A stretch of DNA of 5,544 bases from Anaerolineales bacterium UBA832. Its GTDB lineage: Bacteria > Chloroflexota > Anaerolineae > Anaerolineales > UBA11657. The stretch is taken from assembly GCA_002296125.1 (NCBI GenBank), contig DBHI01000126.1, positions 16,360-21,903 on the forward strand, given 5' to 3'. Positions within the stretch are counted from its first letter, which is position 1. Each line of letters begins with the position of its first letter. The notes under the pieces are model-generated. The model saw nothing but the letters and a program-made list of their open reading frames with translations, was not told the origin of the DNA and ran no database searches. Positions 5,159-5,544 of this stretch are shown piece after piece. Made by a program: the position numbers and the translations under genes.

Positions 5159-5544
5159 TTATCTCCTTTCCCTATTGTTTACTTCAATATGTTTGGTGAC
5201 TTCATCAGCTAGTAATGAGTTTTCAGTCATTCTAAGTTGAGGATCGTTTTCTAAGAGTCGTTCTGCTTCAGTTAATGTCAACTGGATTAAGTTCATATCG
5301 CTAAGTTTAGCAAGTTGAAAGGAAAATCCCGATTGACGTGTTCCTAAAAAATCTCCTGGTCCTCGCATTAATAAATCTTTTTCTGCGAGGACAAAACCAT
5401 CATTAGTGGATTCCATAATTCTCAATCTTTCATTATCTGAGTTATCTGTATCAAATAATTGATTGTTAGTTTGTTCATTAACTAGTAAACAATAAGATTT
5501 TTGGTTACCTCGACCAACTCGTCCTCTTAATTGATGTAATTGTG
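5159..5544 (-). CDS. recG: ATP-dependent DNA helicase RecG (C-terminal 127 residues; 5' end cut by the right edge)
   Basis: RecG is a superfamily 2 double-stranded DNA translocase that remodels stalled replication forks and branched recombination intermediates. The frame is open from the right edge to TAA at 5161-5159. It begins in helicase motif VI, QLHQLRGRVGRG, whose arginines contact ATP at the domain interface, followed by SYCLLV. It continues with RLRIMESTNDGFVLAEKDL and RGPGDFLGTRQSGF, the hallmark RecG C-terminal region that includes the helical hairpin and TRG-type motif coupling ATP use to DNA movement. A short helical tail ends NNRERR. An internal TTG at 5425 is not a real start, since conserved sequence continues upstream of it. 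About 550-700 residues, including the wedge domain and motifs I-V, lie outside. RecG and coaD are near neighbours in many bacteria, usually with rsmD between them, which is missing here. Confidence 0.96.
   Translation of the reverse strand, partial: QLHQLRGRVGRGNQKSYCLLVNEQTNNQLFDTDNSDNERLRIMESTNDGFVLAEKDLLMRGPGDFLGTRQSGFSFQLAKLSDMNLIQLTLTEAERLLENDPQLRMTENSLLADEVTKHIEVNNRERR
5162..5168 (-). promoter_or_regulatory. Shine-Dalgarno of coaD inside the end of recG
   Basis: AAGGAGA overlaps the last sense codons of recG, directly before its TAA, and lies 5 nt from the coaD ATG. It is the strongest ribosome binding site in the window and supports coupled translation of recG and coaD. Confidence 0.75.

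Noticed and set aside
1..5544. CRISPR array, tandem repeats, tRNA, or insertion sequence
   Set aside because: No regularly spaced repeats, cloverleaf-like sequence, transposase frame or terminal repeats were seen on either strand; T-rich runs in smc reflect Lys codons of the coiled coil.

Overview
The window is an AT-rich (roughly one third G+C by eye) stretch of bacterial core genome in which all six recognisable genes lie on the minus strand. From right to left, in the direction of transcription, they are: the C-terminal end of recG (5' end beyond the right edge), coaD, a DivIVA/SepIVA-like coiled-coil gene, rpmF (ribosomal protein L32), fabD, and the first 922 codons of smc (3' end beyond the left edge). 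No RNA gene, mobile element, CRISPR array or plus-strand gene was found. Plus-strand open frames are shadows of the minus-strand genes.

The gene set points to the phylum Chloroflexota, probably an AT-rich streamlined Dehalococcoidia or SAR202-type lineage. This is inferred from recalled family patterns: a SepIVA-like protein between coaD and rpmF, an L32 beginning PLPKRKHSKGRR, and an Smc Q-loop region reading VIGQGLVDTALS. It has not been tested by search.

The layout is compact. recG and coaD are 2 bp apart, and the coaD Shine-Dalgarno lies inside the last codons of recG. An 80-bp gap precedes the SepIVA-like gene. A near-ideal sigma70 promoter (TTGACA, 18 bp, TATAAT) starts inside that gene's stop codon and should drive rpmF. 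Between rpmF and fabD are two back-to-back hairpins. The second is followed by a U-tract ending just before the fabD start, so it looks like an intrinsic terminator or attenuator. A 69-bp gap separates fabD from smc and holds a 9-bp inverted repeat whose downstream arm contains the smc start codon, with a possible TATAAT in the loop.

Functionally the genes are housekeeping: DNA repair and fork rescue (RecG), coenzyme A synthesis (CoaD), probable envelope or division scaffolding (SepIVA-like), translation (L32), fatty-acid initiation (FabD) and chromosome organisation (Smc). CoaD and FabD are linked through CoA thioesters, since malonyl-CoA is the FabD substrate. Genes often found in these positions elsewhere (rsmD, DUF177/yceD, plsX, fabH, fabG, acpP, rnc) are absent here. 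I see no clearly new biological system. The most interesting signals are the regulatory structures around rpmF, fabD and smc.
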